DNA from: Atrichornis clamosus
Taxonomy: Eukaryota; Chordata; Aves; Passeriformes; Menuridae
Assembly (NCBI GenBank): GCA_013400975.1
Contig: WBMZ01014043.1
Span: 1-64,000 of the forward strand
Direction: 5' to 3'
Length of the DNA stretch: 64,000 nucleotides
Position numbers and translations under genes: made by a program. Positions 21,901 to 34,677 of this stretch are shown here, piece after piece. Numbering within the stretch: the first letter of the stretch is position 1; every line of letters starts with the position of its first letter. Under the pieces are notes generated by a model. The model was not told where the DNA came from and did no database searches. It saw only the letters and a list, made by a program, of their open reading frames with translations.

Positions 21901-24900
21901 GTTGGAGGCCAGCTGGGATCCAGCTCTGTTTGGATTTCCCCTGTACTGGTAATTCCGGGGGTCTTAGAAGGCTCCTAAGTGGCTTGGTGGCAGCTCTGGG
22001 TGTAGGGCTGAGTGACTCAGCATGGAAGGACTGCACATGAGTCCATTCTGCACTGTGCTGTGGACTTACTGCAAGTAGCCTTTCAGTCTCGGTTTAATTT
22101 CTAATAATTAACTCAGTTAAAAATAATCCTGTTCCTATTTCCAACTATGGCAATGCTAATTGGAAGTAACCTTATTAGTCATCACGTTTGTGTAACAAAC
22201 TCCATGGACAAGCACCTACAGATGTCAAAACACTTCACTATAAACAAATAAACAACATTACTGATATGTCTGTTAATTCACTGCAGTGTGTTTTACTGCA
22301 GAATGTAACCATTAGAATTTATTTTACAGTCTCAGTTGATATTATGCTAACATGGCCAAATATTAGTTAGCTATGTCATAATAGTCAAGACAGTTGCTGT
22401 TGTGTTTGTGAGGTCATCCTGCAGCTGAAACTTGACATAAAGAAAAGGGGAAAAGGCACATACACATTAGCAAGTAGTGCAGTCTCACCAATGACCAGGT
22501 CTCAGTGAATGAGAGCATCTTGTTGATTTTATGGAACATGAGGATCTTCACACAAGGAAGATCAAAGGGTTGTGTTACGTTTCAATACATAACTTTATGG
22601 GACAGATGGAATCCACTCAGAGAGACCCATGACACTCAGGGCCAGATAATCAAAAGTTTCAGACACTAAAACCTATTAGTGTGTTCAAACCTTTATTCCA
22701 ACACCGTCAGTAGTTTAAGCTCTATTTAAAGCATCAGTCTACGATTTAACTACTGCCAAAGTTCAACTGGAGGTTAAAAGGATGGGCTAAAAGAGGTGAC
22801 AAGTCAAAAGAAATTTTGGTTTGCCTTTACTTTGTTTCCATGCAGATATTGTCAAACTTTTGGATATAATTTTGTTTAGCAAGGGAGAAATGAATATTCT
22901 TGTGAAGCATACCAAAGCATCTTTGGTCAGGTAATAAATATTAAAGTGGTGCATGTCCTTGCCTCTGAGATCTTAGGGCATGAAAAACACTTTTTTCTCT
23001 ATCACTATTGAAAACATTTCAGGAGTTTCTATCAAATAAACCAAATACACTCAGGAAGAAAGAAGGGGTGAACTCATCATCTTGATAGCAGTCTGTTAGA
23101 TTTCTTAAACTCCCATATTTGCTCACATTTTGCTCAATAAAGGATTCTAGTGCCCTCGTAAACTCATAGCTTTTAAAGGGGTCTCTAACTAGGATTCCTG
23201 TTTTATGTCTAAATGTGGCAGACTCTGGAGTTACCTTTCAGTGGGTTTTACTTCTGAACATTTAGTCCCTCGGCCACAGTGACAGGTCTTAGATGGTTTT
23301 GCTCTGCTACCCTTTCAAAGGATTAAGATCTTGTATTGTAGCTCCTATAAGTAATGTAACCTAAGGGGTCCCTTTTCCAAATGCACAACATTGTGCAGGC
23401 TTTGATTTTATGGAGAAAAGACACAAAGTTTAAGTTGGCTGTTTTACTGTACCTAGCACAAGAATATACAAATACAGATTGTGTAAACAACTACATGGGT
23501 GTTCAGCCTCAGATTCCTTATCACTCTTACAGCATTACACTCTCAACACTCTCATAGCCTTATTTAGAGGCCTGCCATCCTCTGCTCTTCATTCAAATGT
23601 GTTCTTTTATGGAACAGTCAGCCGTTCTCAAATTGCTATTGAGAAACCCTCTGCATTTAGGACTTTATGCAAATTGGTTCCTGACCCTTATGAAGTAATG
23701 ATAATTTGTCGTCAGACTATTCATTTCTTAATTTATTCCATTCTGGGGTTTGGGCTTAGAAATTATGTTATCTTAAGTGATAGCCAGCTCTTCATCTAAT
23801 TGAAGAATCTTATGAATAAATAAGAGTTTAAGAGCTCTTGCTGAGTAGCTCTGTAGATGTTTTTTTCACATGAAGGCAAAGATAAAATAAATGCAAATAA
23901 CCTTCACATTCAAACCAAGTGGAGTTCCCGGTATTAGATGGGATCACCTATTTTTAATCATGAGGAATTTCTGCGAATGCTTCCAGCAAAATCACAGGTT
24001 TTGCTGCTGCTTCATTGGTGTAATCATTCTTTAGTATAACTTAGGTGTGGGGAAAATGCATAGTTTGCACAGCTATAGTTGTACTTTGTCGAGTCCACTC
24101 TTCCCACCTTGACCCTGCTTAGTGCTGTAAGAAGTCGAACTATCTCCCATATGCAATATTTCTTGTTATTCCAGCATACAGTGATAGGTTCTGAATTTAT
24201 TTGGAACTTTCCAAACCATAATGGAAGATGCTAGGAGATGTTTTCTACATGGAATAATGAAGCAAGCAGAAAGTGACATCAACTTAATATGACATATTAG
24301 CTGCACGTGCTGCACAAGTTTTCACAGTTAGGCACAATGGCAATTACTCTGTGTGGATTATGTTAAAGCTGATTGAGGACCTAATACTGTCAGCCTCATT
24401 TTTAGTATTAATTATCACAGGAGAAAAACTGTCAAATAGTCTTCCTTTTGAAAGACTGGAGAATAATGTAAGTAAGAACTGCTGCAACATGGGCCCTTGT
24501 TCATTCATTTGTGACATTAAGCATAAGCCCTCTGCACTTCAGAATGAATACCCAGTGTCGATGGACTGTCAAAGCAGACCCAGTAGATGCCTGGGCTCAG
24601 ATTTGGCTGGATGATCTTTAATCATGTCATTGCAGCCTCTGAAAGGCAGGGAGAATTATTAGAGCACTCATTTTTTTTGCAGCTTATGCCTGGTCAGATA
24701 TAACAACATGATTATGCAAACATTTTGCTAGACACAGAAAACAGTTCCACACAGCTTGTATGATTTTTTTCCTATAAGTTTGTAGCCATAAATAATCCTT
24801 TCCAGTATGATTAAAAAACTGTCAGGCTAAATAGCCTTTTAATATAAATAAAATAGTACTTTGATGCATTTTGACAAGAAGGCAGAATGTAGTTTCTATT

Positions 24901-26271
24901 ATAAAACTGTGTTTTGACCTCTCTTTGATTTCATCGTGTTAGAGTCCTCTCCTCTTTTAAGTAAGGAATTTGAGAATGAAGAGGAAAGGGTTAAAACCTA
25001 TAGTACCAAACAGGTGTGTTGGTTAGCAAAGCTTTAGCTTACTTCTTGGCCCTCACACAGTGCAGGTGTTGAACATCAACATTTTCAACCTGTTTGATTT
25101 CTAGGCTTTTGTGTTTGTCATCTGGGGACTTTTACACTAAATCTGTAGGAAAACCCCCCATTGCTTTGTTGTTTTGGCTGAATAGGATAAAACACAATTT
25201 ATTTCTCATTGGTCTTAAGTTTTAAAAGACTAGCACAGCTATGTCTTTCAATCTAAAAGGTAGAAGGTTTTTTTAACTTGATAGTTTATGTTATTGTAGG
25301 TCATCCCCTACAAAACAACAGCAGCTAAGAGGTAAATAACAGCAAGATGGCAGTTAATGAAATCTGCAATTACTGATAAGTAATTAGAAAAATGCATCTA
25401 AAAATGCACTCATTTAATGCCTACATTGTATGTCTTAACTCATAAATCTGACAGATATGCTGGTGAAATGAAGAACATTTCTGCTTATAAGAATTCACTG
25501 CTAATTGAGTTATGTGTGTGGTATTAAAGAATAAATAATGTAAGACAGAAAAAGCTCATGTAACTTTAAAATCCTTTACATATGCAAAAGACTTTTTATA
25601 TGTCTTTATATGCAGATTTAAGTGTCTTCCATGTCAATAGAATCTGCACAGTAATTTCTTTTTCCCATCTAAGTAACTCTTAAGACATACGAACCCTATG
25701 ACTGATGTAACTTCTGTAAAGTGATGAACAAAGTATAATAAGGCTTCCTAAATAACATAAAACTTATTCAGCAACTGGTTTAGTCCCTTCCTATTACAAG
25801 TGTGAAACTAATTTTGAATAGTTGATCTTTCATACAGTTGTTGTTCATGACTGACTTTATTTTGCATGGAGAGCATTCAGGGTAGAAACTTAGAGTAAAT
25901 TTAAGACATGTTTACTTTCCCTCAGGGACTTCCCTGAAATTGCTTGAACTGGTCTGATAATTAAAATGGTTAGAAAGAAAGGAAAATCCTTCCACTTGTT
26001 CCCAAACTGAGTTCTGCAAAAATTTTCTAATTTGTGTTACAGTTATTGGCTTGGTGTGAAAATGGTTTTCAGGATGTATTCCTGGATGACAAAGCAAATA
26101 TGAAAAGTGAGAAACTGGTTCACTTTTTATCAGGCACTTCACGTAATAATGTCAGTCTGTCTCCGTGATAACTAGGCAGTCCTCTTTTTCTGAGGGATTT
26201 CCAGACAGCTGATTAACTATGACTTTATATATTCACTAAAAGCCTTTCAAAGTGTTAAGCAGAAATTACAC

Positions 26272-26310
26272 TTATATATATAATATATATATGCATATAT
26301 AATATTGTAT
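26272..26310. repeat. TA-rich dinucleotide tract
   Basis: Alternating TA units interrupted by TAATA and GCATA. AT-rich, self-complementary and probably unstable in length. Confidence 0.65.
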
Positions 26311-28536
26311 TTTATACAGACACCTATATTTTAGCAGCAAGAAGAGAATAGTGATATTTTACTGCCAGTTATTCTATTCATAAACACCCATTCCCCTTGA
26401 ATCTTGAATAATGCTTGTAGTAATACAGAAAAAGATTTTGGAACTATTCCACAAAACTGGTTTTTAACTCATCAAATGCTGTTTCAAATGCATGCGAAGA
26501 TAATGTACTGATGCTTTAAACAATAATAGGCAAGAAATTCATGGCATCAGTGTGTTTCTAAGCTGTTACTGCAAAATACAGGCAGACAATCTTATGCGAG
26601 GTCACATTCTATAATTCCTTCTCTGCGTCATCAAACCAAATTGAAATTATGTCATGTATTTTACTGGATAGCTATAAAGTAATGCGTTTGCTCCTTGAAA
26701 ATCAATTATATAGTCTTGACAAATTATCACACCAAAAGCTACTTTGTATATGGAATACTTTATCAACTGTGTCATAAGCTCAAAGCACTTAGAAGGGTTA
26801 AGTTGACTTTCTGTTATTTTATTGGGATGTTTACCGCATTATCTCATCATGCCAATACTTGGCTTGGACATGGAGAGAGGAAATTTTATTTATGATTCAG
26901 TTCCCTTAAATCTTTTTAGCAGTTACTGTAATTCTGTGTTTCCATAACACACTTCACAGCTTAAGTGAAGATGCATTTTATCATATCAGTGACACTGAAA
27001 GAATCACTCTTTAAAACATAGAACTTATCTTGATACATCAGAGCCTGCCTAGAACCCATCCAGATGTCAGTGGTACTTCATTATTCATTTTGGTAATGCT
27101 AACCAGCTGCCAATTTAACATCTGACATAGGAGTTCTTTTGGGAATCATCCCTCTCCTCAGATAAGCAGGCAGGTTGAACAATTGTTCCATATTAGCAAA
27201 CTCATTTATTGCCCTGTGAAACCTAAACTGAAAGTTGCAAATGTTGTGCTTTGAATCACTTTCATGCCTGAACATGACTGTCACAGAATGACTTCATCAA
27301 CTTTCAGGAAAGTGCATTAGAAAAAAATTTGAGACTGAGTTCAGGTGCTGAAAGGGGTGTACTCTTTACCTTATTATCAGAATAGACCTGGTTTCTGTGT
27401 TGATAGACACCAATATCTCTATTTGATTAGACTATTAATTAACTATTTGCAAGGTTGTTTTGGTAAAAAAATTCTAAAAATATGTTGAGTACATTTGATG
27501 TTAAACATTTAGGAATATTTTCTGAATTACTGAAGTTGAGAAGTAAGAAGAAAGACATTCTAGATTTAAAGAGCGGAGAAAATTCAGTGTTTCAAAATAA
27601 TAAGAAATTCAGGATTGGAAAATAGCAGAAAGTAAAACTTGTGTAGTTTCTAAAGTGGTCTGAGTGTTACTCATGCAATCCCCGTCTTGTGCATATAGGA
27701 AAAAAAGGTACTAAAGTACAACAATAATAATTTTTAAACACTATTTCTTCAAAAAGGAAATCTCAAAGAATGGGAAATATTTCACTTCGGAAGGTTCTCA
27801 GAGATATTCAAATGTGAGGTTATCATGCCCTAATCCTCAGAATCTACTTTCTTCCTTCCCACTTCTTCCAGCAATATCCAAAATCAGTCATAAACTATTA
27901 ACCAACCTTATTCACAATCCATACAAATTCATCTCACAAGTGATGAAGAAAAAGTATTTTTAAAAAGCAGATTGATATTTTTAGTTACTGTGCTGAAGAG
28001 AGAAGTTGGCAGCTGCATTTTGTTCTCAGGATGTCAGTAAAGGTATATATTTTCAAAAAACAGGGAATATAATACTGTTTGTACATGTACTCAAGATGCT
28101 GCATAAACCAGCTGTGAATAACTGCAGATGACGCCTTCTCACCCTCTACCCATCCCTCCTGCCCTTTGCAGATACATACTTCACATCCCCACATCTTCAG
28201 GATATTGTGTGGTCTGGTAGATAGTACCCTAGCTTGAGGTTTTTGGTATGAAGTCAAAGGTGGTTAATCTGGTTTTGATCAGTGTTGTATTGAACATAAG
28301 CCAATAAAGGGACACTTGGTGTGGCCAAGTGTTTTTCCATATTATAGATTTCCTAGAAGTAAGATAATGAAACTGAAGTAAGCGCAGTTTCTCTTTAACA
28401 GATCTAATTGTGTGTATTCTAAATAGGAAACCTCAGTTTTCTGGCTTCGCAGAAGATGGTCAGTATTTTTTTTTTTGACAGCTGCCATGATGCTATGGAA
28501 CTCAACGATGTACTGGGTTTGCATGGCCAAGATTTG

Positions 28537-28549
28537 GCAGCAGGGGGCT
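28537..28549 (+). promoter_or_regulatory. CTCF-like core motif inside the LTR
   Basis: GCAGCAGGGGGCT agrees with the CTCF core CCASYAGRKGGCR at 11 of 13 positions by eye. Transposon-borne CTCF sites are known in vertebrates. Whether this one is bound is unknown. Confidence 0.35.
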
Positions 28550-29355
28550 ACTGGGGTGGCTCCTGTGAGAAGCTGCTGGCAGATTCCTCCATGTCCAGCA
28601 GAGCCAATCCCTGGCAGCTCTGAAGACAGATGTTCTGCTGGCCAGGGCTGGGACAATTAGAAATGGTGGTAATGCCTCTGTAATAAGATCTAAGAAGAAG
28701 AAAAAAAAGTTGTTGCACAGTTGTAATTGCAGCCAGAGAAGAGTGGGGCCAGAGAACATGTGAGAGGAACAATCTGCAGACACCAAGGTCAGTTGAGAAG
28801 GAGGAGGAGGAGGAGGTTCTCCAGGCACTGGAGCTGAGATTTTCCTGCAGTCCCATGGTGAAGACCATGGTGGGGCAGCTGTGTCCCGGCAGACTGTGGA
28901 GATCCATGAGGATGCAGAGATCCACCTGCAGCCCATGGAGGAGCCCATGCTGGAGCAGGTGAGTGCCTGAGAGGAGGCTGTGACCCTGGGAGACCCATGG
29001 AGAGAGGAGCCCCTGCTGGAGCTGCCTGTCCTTGAAGGACTGCAGCCCATGGAAGAGTGACCCACACTGCAGCAGTCTGGGGAGGAGTGTTGCCCCGTGG
29101 GATGGACTCACGTTGGGGAAGTTCACAGGGAAATATCTCACATGGGAGGAACCCCATATTGGAGCAGGGGAAGGACTCCTCTCCCTGAGCAGCGGGAGAA
29201 ACAACATGTGATGACCTGACCATAACCCCATCCCCTGTCTCCCTACACTGCTGGGGGAAGGATGTAGAGCTGGGAACGAGGAGTGGGGGTGGTGGAGGGA
29301 AGCTGTTTTAAAAGTTTTATTTTAATTCTCATTATCCTGCTCTGATTTTGTTAGC

Positions 29356-29361
29356 AATAAA
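29356..29361 (+). terminator. LTR poly(A) signal
   Basis: AATAAA inside the solo LTR, followed by TGTTTTGCCTGTGATGG, a GT-rich downstream element. It could terminate plus-strand read-through transcription. Confidence 0.55.
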
Positions 29362-29530
29362 TTCAATTAATATCTCTAATTTCAGCCTGTTTTGCCTGTG
29401 ATGGTATTTGTTGAGTTGTCTGTCCTGGTTCTTAACTCTTGAACCCTTCATTATATTTTCTCTCCCCTGTCCAGCTGCAGAAGTGAGTGATAGAGAGGCT
29501 TTGGCATCCAGCCAGGGTCAACCCACTACA

Positions 29531-30209
29531 AGTAAGATATTATTTATGGTTACAAATCATACAAGAGGAGTTAATTAATTAAGAAGTAGAGGAAAGCTAC
29601 ACAGTAAATAAAGGTTGGATAAAGCGAAAGCAACAAAGAGGATTTGCTTTAAATTTCCCCAAACAATTTTGATCCAGCTTGCTAAAGGAGGAATGTACCT
29701 GGTTTTTCCAAAGCCAAGGATGAGCTATTAGGACAGAGAATCATTCTTCTGCCTTCCAAGAAGGTACTGGTTTTGTGGTCATTGATATAAAACCTGTAAC
29801 CTATTAAACTGTCTGCTGAGGCCAAGTTTTCGTTGGTTCAGGTGTAGAAATATCATTCATTTTTGTCAAATTGGCCAGAGCGTGCAAATAAATTAGGCTT
29901 TATGTACTTGACATTGCTGCAACATAACGAATATCCAGCTTACAATTAGAAGCGGACAGGCATGTGATACTTGATCCATGATAAAGTCTCTCAGGAGAAA
30001 TACACCACCCATTCATAGTTTCTAAGGAATCTGTCTAAGAGAAGGAACTTAAATTCTTCAACCTTCTGTGTCACAAGGTAGCAACATTTCTGACTCAGCT
30101 GATGGAATCCTAAACCTGGACTCACATTTGCACTGAAATCCAGGGTTAGAACAGCAGTTGGGTTATCTGAATCAATAGGTGCCTCAGCAAGAGAGGAAGA
30201 TAACTGCCT
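29531..30209. other. Non-coding spacer between LTR and CR1
   Basis: About 680 bases of AT-rich DNA with no recognisable gene or repeat. Confidence 0.55.
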
Positions 30210-30426
30210 TAGGAAAAAATTCTTTATTGTAGAGGTGATGAGTCACTAGAACTGTTTGCCCAGAGAAGTTGTGAATGTCCCATCCCTTGAAGTGTTAAGG
30301 CCAGGTTGGGTGGAGCTCTGAACAACCTGGTCTAGTGGAAGCTGTCCCTGCCCATGGCAGCAGGCTGTAACTAGATGATAATTATGGTCCCTTCCAAGCC
30401 AGGCCATTGTATGATTCTGTGATTTT
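30210..30426 (+). mobile_element. CR1 LINE, truncated 3' end
   Basis: Diagnostic CR1 3'-end words appear in order: AAATTCTTTATT, GAGGTGATGAGTCACT, TTGCCCAGAGAAGTTGTG, CCCATCCCTTGAAGTGTTAAGGCC, ACCTGGTCTAGTGG, CTGTCCCTGCCCATGGCAG, then GGTCCCTTCCAAGCC and ATGATTCTGTGAT. The 5' end is truncated, as in most CR1 copies. The final ATTCTGTG octamer region replaces a poly(A) tail. No coding sequence remains. Confidence 0.93.
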
Positions 30427-33400
30427 TAAGATGAAGAGTTCATCCCCTACGTAGTAGTGCATCACTCATGTTATTCACACAAGAAAGATAGTGAAGAATT
30501 ATAAGCTATAAGAATTATAGCTAGTTTCAGACTTCATTAGAGAATAGATATTCTGTTTTTTCTTATTTACAACATGAATGAAGCTTAACTTTATATTCAG
30601 AAGGAATCAGTTTTTATTAATTATAAGGAATGTAGTGAAAGAATATTTGAATTAAGTTTTTGCAGAGCGAGGTGTTTTCTTGACATCAGTCGAGATTTGG
30701 ATTTTCAATATGTGTTTATATTTTATCTGTCTTGTTCCAACAGCTACTTCAATGCCAGTAATCAACTGGTGTAGATGGACTGGAAAATAAGTTTTCTTCA
30801 GACTTCCCTGTGTATATTCTGATATTCATGATAAAGATGACACTGGCAAGGTATTTGAAAGCCAAGAAAATGCTCAGAAAGTTTATCTGGATTTCATTGG
30901 ACTGAGAAGATCAAAGCCCAAGTGGCAAGAAAACACAGAGGGTAAAGAGGATTTGATAGAATTTCAGTTATCTGAGAATACTGGTGAGCAGCAGGTTTCT
31001 CAGTGACTTATGGTCTGGTGTGTTTTGCAATTCCTTAATCAAACATCATGGAGAAGAGAAATACGTGCAAGATGTAATTTCAGTATTAATGAAGTAGTAG
31101 CAGGTGACTTCAGCTATACATGAGTGTTCGGAAGCAATTTTTTTTTGTGGAATAATATTATTTTGTCTTTTTAAATGCATAACTAAGCAGTTTTAGCTTA
31201 CAATGCTAATATTAATTTCAATAATTAAAAAAAATTTCCCTTTGCTATCCTTATGCAATATTGACAAATGCTTCTTTATTCTAACATGACACTTGAAATA
31301 GTAGGTCTAAAATTTTAAAAGTCAGAAAAGAAGGATAAACAGGAATCAACATTTCCCCCTCAACCTTATTTCATCCCCTTGTGCATATGTGTTATGATAT
31401 AATCTTTAATTACACAGGCGCACACAGTTTTCCTCCCAGGAGACCTCTGGCTTACAGAGTGAGTAATAGTTATCCAACATTTCTTTTTATCTTGTTCAGT
31501 ATGTGGTTTAGCCTCAGGCCTTATTTATGCTACATCATCCAAAATCTTGACTGACTGCAGAATTATTCATTTCTTTTCCTGGGAATTTCTCTGGTTCTCT
31601 TATCACATCAGCTAATTGCTTCATGGCTGCTCCTAAACCTATCTTTATTTTTCCTTTGAAAGTGTATTATCAGTATTCTGTTTTTGCAGCTATGGAACTG
31701 AAGTGCACAGATTAAGGCCAAATTTACTGTGTCCATTTTTGTGTGCCAGAAATGAGGCATGAAGAATGATTCTTTGAACAATATCTGAGTTTTTGAAAGC
31801 AATATGGACATAATTGCAATGCTCACTAACTTTATTTGTAATATCTCACAAATATTACATGTCCCATTGAGATTTTTCATTGGGTATCTAACTGCATCAT
31901 ATAAAACCCAAGTGGATTCAACTTCATAAGTGCTCTTCCTTTTCCTGAAATCCCACATCTTTTAAATCATACTTTCTGATAATTTTCGAAAGAAATTAGT
32001 TTTTCTCCATGTTCCTCCCCCATATGTGTCTTTCCCAGCATCCTGCTCCTCTGTATCTTTCTGAACTTCAGATATTTGTGTTTTCTGTCACCTCTTCTAT
32101 CTCCCCTGTATTTCCCTAATTCTGCAACTCCTTCCTCACTTTTCTCTTTCGGCTGGCCTGCAAGCTGTCTCTCCACACTTGCCACTCTTCTGCATTCAAC
32201 ATAGGTAGTGTCCTCTTTCTTGCATAGTGTGGGAACCAGCTGAAAGGTACTTGAGGATAGGAGAAATGGACATTTTGCTTTCAGCTCCAGGGTCCTGTGT
32301 CACAGAAATTAGCAATTTGCTGGAGCAATCATAAAGAAGTCCTATTACAGCCTTGCATCTCTGGGCAACAGAGTGCTCAGTACAGGTGAATCATGGAAAC
32401 CTCGACTGATCAGGTGTAAGCAGCAGTCTTTGAAAGGCTTATAATTCAACCAATATAAAGGGAATTTTTCAGACACAGAAAATAGTGCATGTTACATCAG
32501 GGACACTGCCTAGACAACTTTTAGATTTTTGCTCTTGACAATAAAACATGGAGATTTTTTTAAGTGCCAAAAACTCATTCTGAGAAAAGGCTGTGGTGTT
32601 GCAGCTGAAATTTTTCTCAAATAATTAATCCTAAGAAAGACAAATGAAAGTCTGATGAGATATAAAGTAGCTTCAAATCTAAACCTAGCAGTGATCACTA
32701 CCTCAGATGACAGTTTTATGACACTAGAAGATTATAAAAATTTTTTCTATTAAATATGATCTGTCCTGATCATAACAAACAGTACATTTTAACCATGGAA
32801 CTTTAACTATGGAATCTTGCAGTCCAAGCAAGAAAAATTTTTAGTATCAAGTAAAAAAATGTTTCTAAGGCTGTATTTCACTGACATAATGTCTTAGATC
32901 CATAATACAGTTATCTCAAAAAAGCAATAATTTCATTATTATTCATTACAGTGAATGTTTTTTCTCATCCTGTTATTCTGATCATTATAAATTTTTCTCT
33001 TCTGTATGGCGTTCACAATCAAAATCCAATTTTGCATCAAAAAAGCCTTCCTCCTCCTTGCTATTGCTATTGATTCTGGTGTTCTTGTGTTTTTCTTTCC
33101 CTCCCCTTCTGAATCCTTCTAGATCCTGGAGAGATATCTGGTGTTTGGGCACTTTTGACCCCTCAACAAACAGTAGTGTTATTATATGCTTACCACGTGG
33201 TTATAAGAAACTGCTAAATAATAGTTTGCAAATTAGACTTTCTGTTAAAGTACTTATTCACACAGATTTACAGGTGCTAAGAGTATAATGCATTGTATTT
33301 TAGAGTGATCAGTGCACATTTGCGAGGCATAAGTCTTCCTGGTTTTGGTTGTGCTAAAGGAGTTCACATTCAACATAAATAAACCCCAAAATTTAGTTGA

Positions 33401-34627
33401 AAATAACCTTCCATAAATAAGCAATCTGAAAATGCAGCAAAAATATTAATGCCTGTAAAGAATTTGAGAATAACATGATAACAAATGCATTGTTTTGAGC
33501 TAAATAATAAGTTTTTTCTAATATTACAGGTTAATGATAAGACAAAATTGGTTGCAAAAAAATAAATACTCATTAGCAGGCATTGTTTTAAGCATTTTGA
33601 TATCATCAGTTAACTTTTTATATAGGTGGGAAGTCATGCGGAGATGAGGGTGCAAGTAACACTTCCAAACAAGTAGAGGCACAAAGGAATTTGAGATGAT
33701 ATCCCTAATGAAACCCAGAGCTGCAGCACTGTGAGAAAATTAAAGCTTGGGCCAAGAATCAAAGAGAAGCTCAAAATGCTTCAGAAGGCTTTTTATAGTC
33801 TAGGATCAAGGAGGTTTCAGCTTTTAGTGTGGAAAGGGCTAATAATGATCTGCTAATCTATGTGCAGCATTTATATTGTTTTCCTTGTAATTTCTAACAG
33901 TCTATCAAAGCCTCCAAGGAAGGGTTTGCATGTTGGGAATCAGATGTGGCTATGGGTCCAGTGCATACAGCACCACATTGGCTTATGTGATGTTCAGGAG
34001 GATGTGGAATGCTTTTAGGGCTGTCTAAAGGTTAAAGACCTTAAATGCTGCTACTCACTTCAGTCACATTCTGGGAACAGAGGGTAGACAGAGAGCAGAA
34101 CAGAAGCACCTGGAGCGTATTTGCCCTACAATAAGGCTCCAGCAAGCAGCTAAATAGACACCAGATCTATAGAATTTGTTTTTCACTTTGTCCTAAACTT
34201 TTAAAGACACTTCCAAAACAGCCAAGGTGACAGAATTCAGAGAACTTTGAAATGTACTTTGAAATAATTTTTTTATTCCTGCCTATCTGAATAATAAAAG
34301 TTTTTGGTTCTTACATTTTTAAAATCTTTTGATGTATTTTAGTCCAAGAGACACTATGTCCTTAAATATGCAAATTCCTCTAAAGTAGTTAAAGTTTTGA
34401 CCCTAATTAAACCAATATTTTTCACTTTATTTCTGTGTTACAGGGCTCTGCCTCCAGTTTAAAGTTTTAATAGTGATCCTTGAAGCTTTTAATTTTCTGA
34501 AGAATCTCTGTTGGTAGAATATAAGCACCTGAACATCTGAAGGAAAATATAGAGGAAAAATTTGTGAGAAGAGGAAACAGACAGTTATTTGAATTATGAA
34601 TCAGTGAGATACATAGGACCTAATGCA

Positions 34628-34677
34628 GTAAGTTTTCATTGTTAGTTTTTCAGCACACTGTAAGTTTTCATTGTTAG
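34628..34677. repeat. 18-base direct repeat, two exact copies
   Basis: GTAAGTTTTCATTGTTAG occurs at 34628-34645 and again at 34660-34677, separated by 14 bases. The exact match suggests a recent local duplication. Confidence 0.75.

Larger units (their letters stand above)
18131..28508. other. Non-coding desert, segment 2
   Basis: About 10.4 kb without a recognisable gene. It includes an ATC/ATA trinucleotide stretch (18918-18947), an AT-rich dinucleotide tract (26272-26310), and two stretches with enhancer-like composition (about 24290-24740 and 25310-25560) described in the findings. A minus-strand open frame of 141 codons at 21611-22036 shows no family motif and is treated as chance. Confidence 0.55.
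28509..29530 (+). mobile_element. Solo LTR of an avian endogenous retrovirus
   Basis: A block of about 1.0 kb, more GC-rich than its flanks, begins TGTACTGGGTTTGC and ends CAACCCACTACA, giving the TG...CA ends of an LTR. Internally it has imperfect repeats of the type CCCATGG...GCTGGAGCAG, then AATAAA at 29356-29361 followed by a GT-rich region, fixing plus orientation and marking the end of R. The overall pattern matches an LTR type I recognise from songbird and related bird genomes; I do not assign a family name. No internal retroviral genes flank it, so it is a solo LTR left by recombination. The five flanking bases (AACGA before, AGTAA after) do not match, so no clear target duplication survives. 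Open frames on its minus strand are composition artefacts. Confidence 0.85.

Noticed and set aside
21611..22036. 141-codon minus-strand open frame
   Set aside because: No domain, no repeat-family match I recognise, and no flanking splice signals that would make an exon. Judged chance.
28502..29231. Three long minus-strand open frames of 144-227 codons
   Set aside because: They lie inside the solo LTR, antisense to its poly(A) signal, and translate LTR sequence repeats. LTRs of this type do not encode proteins.
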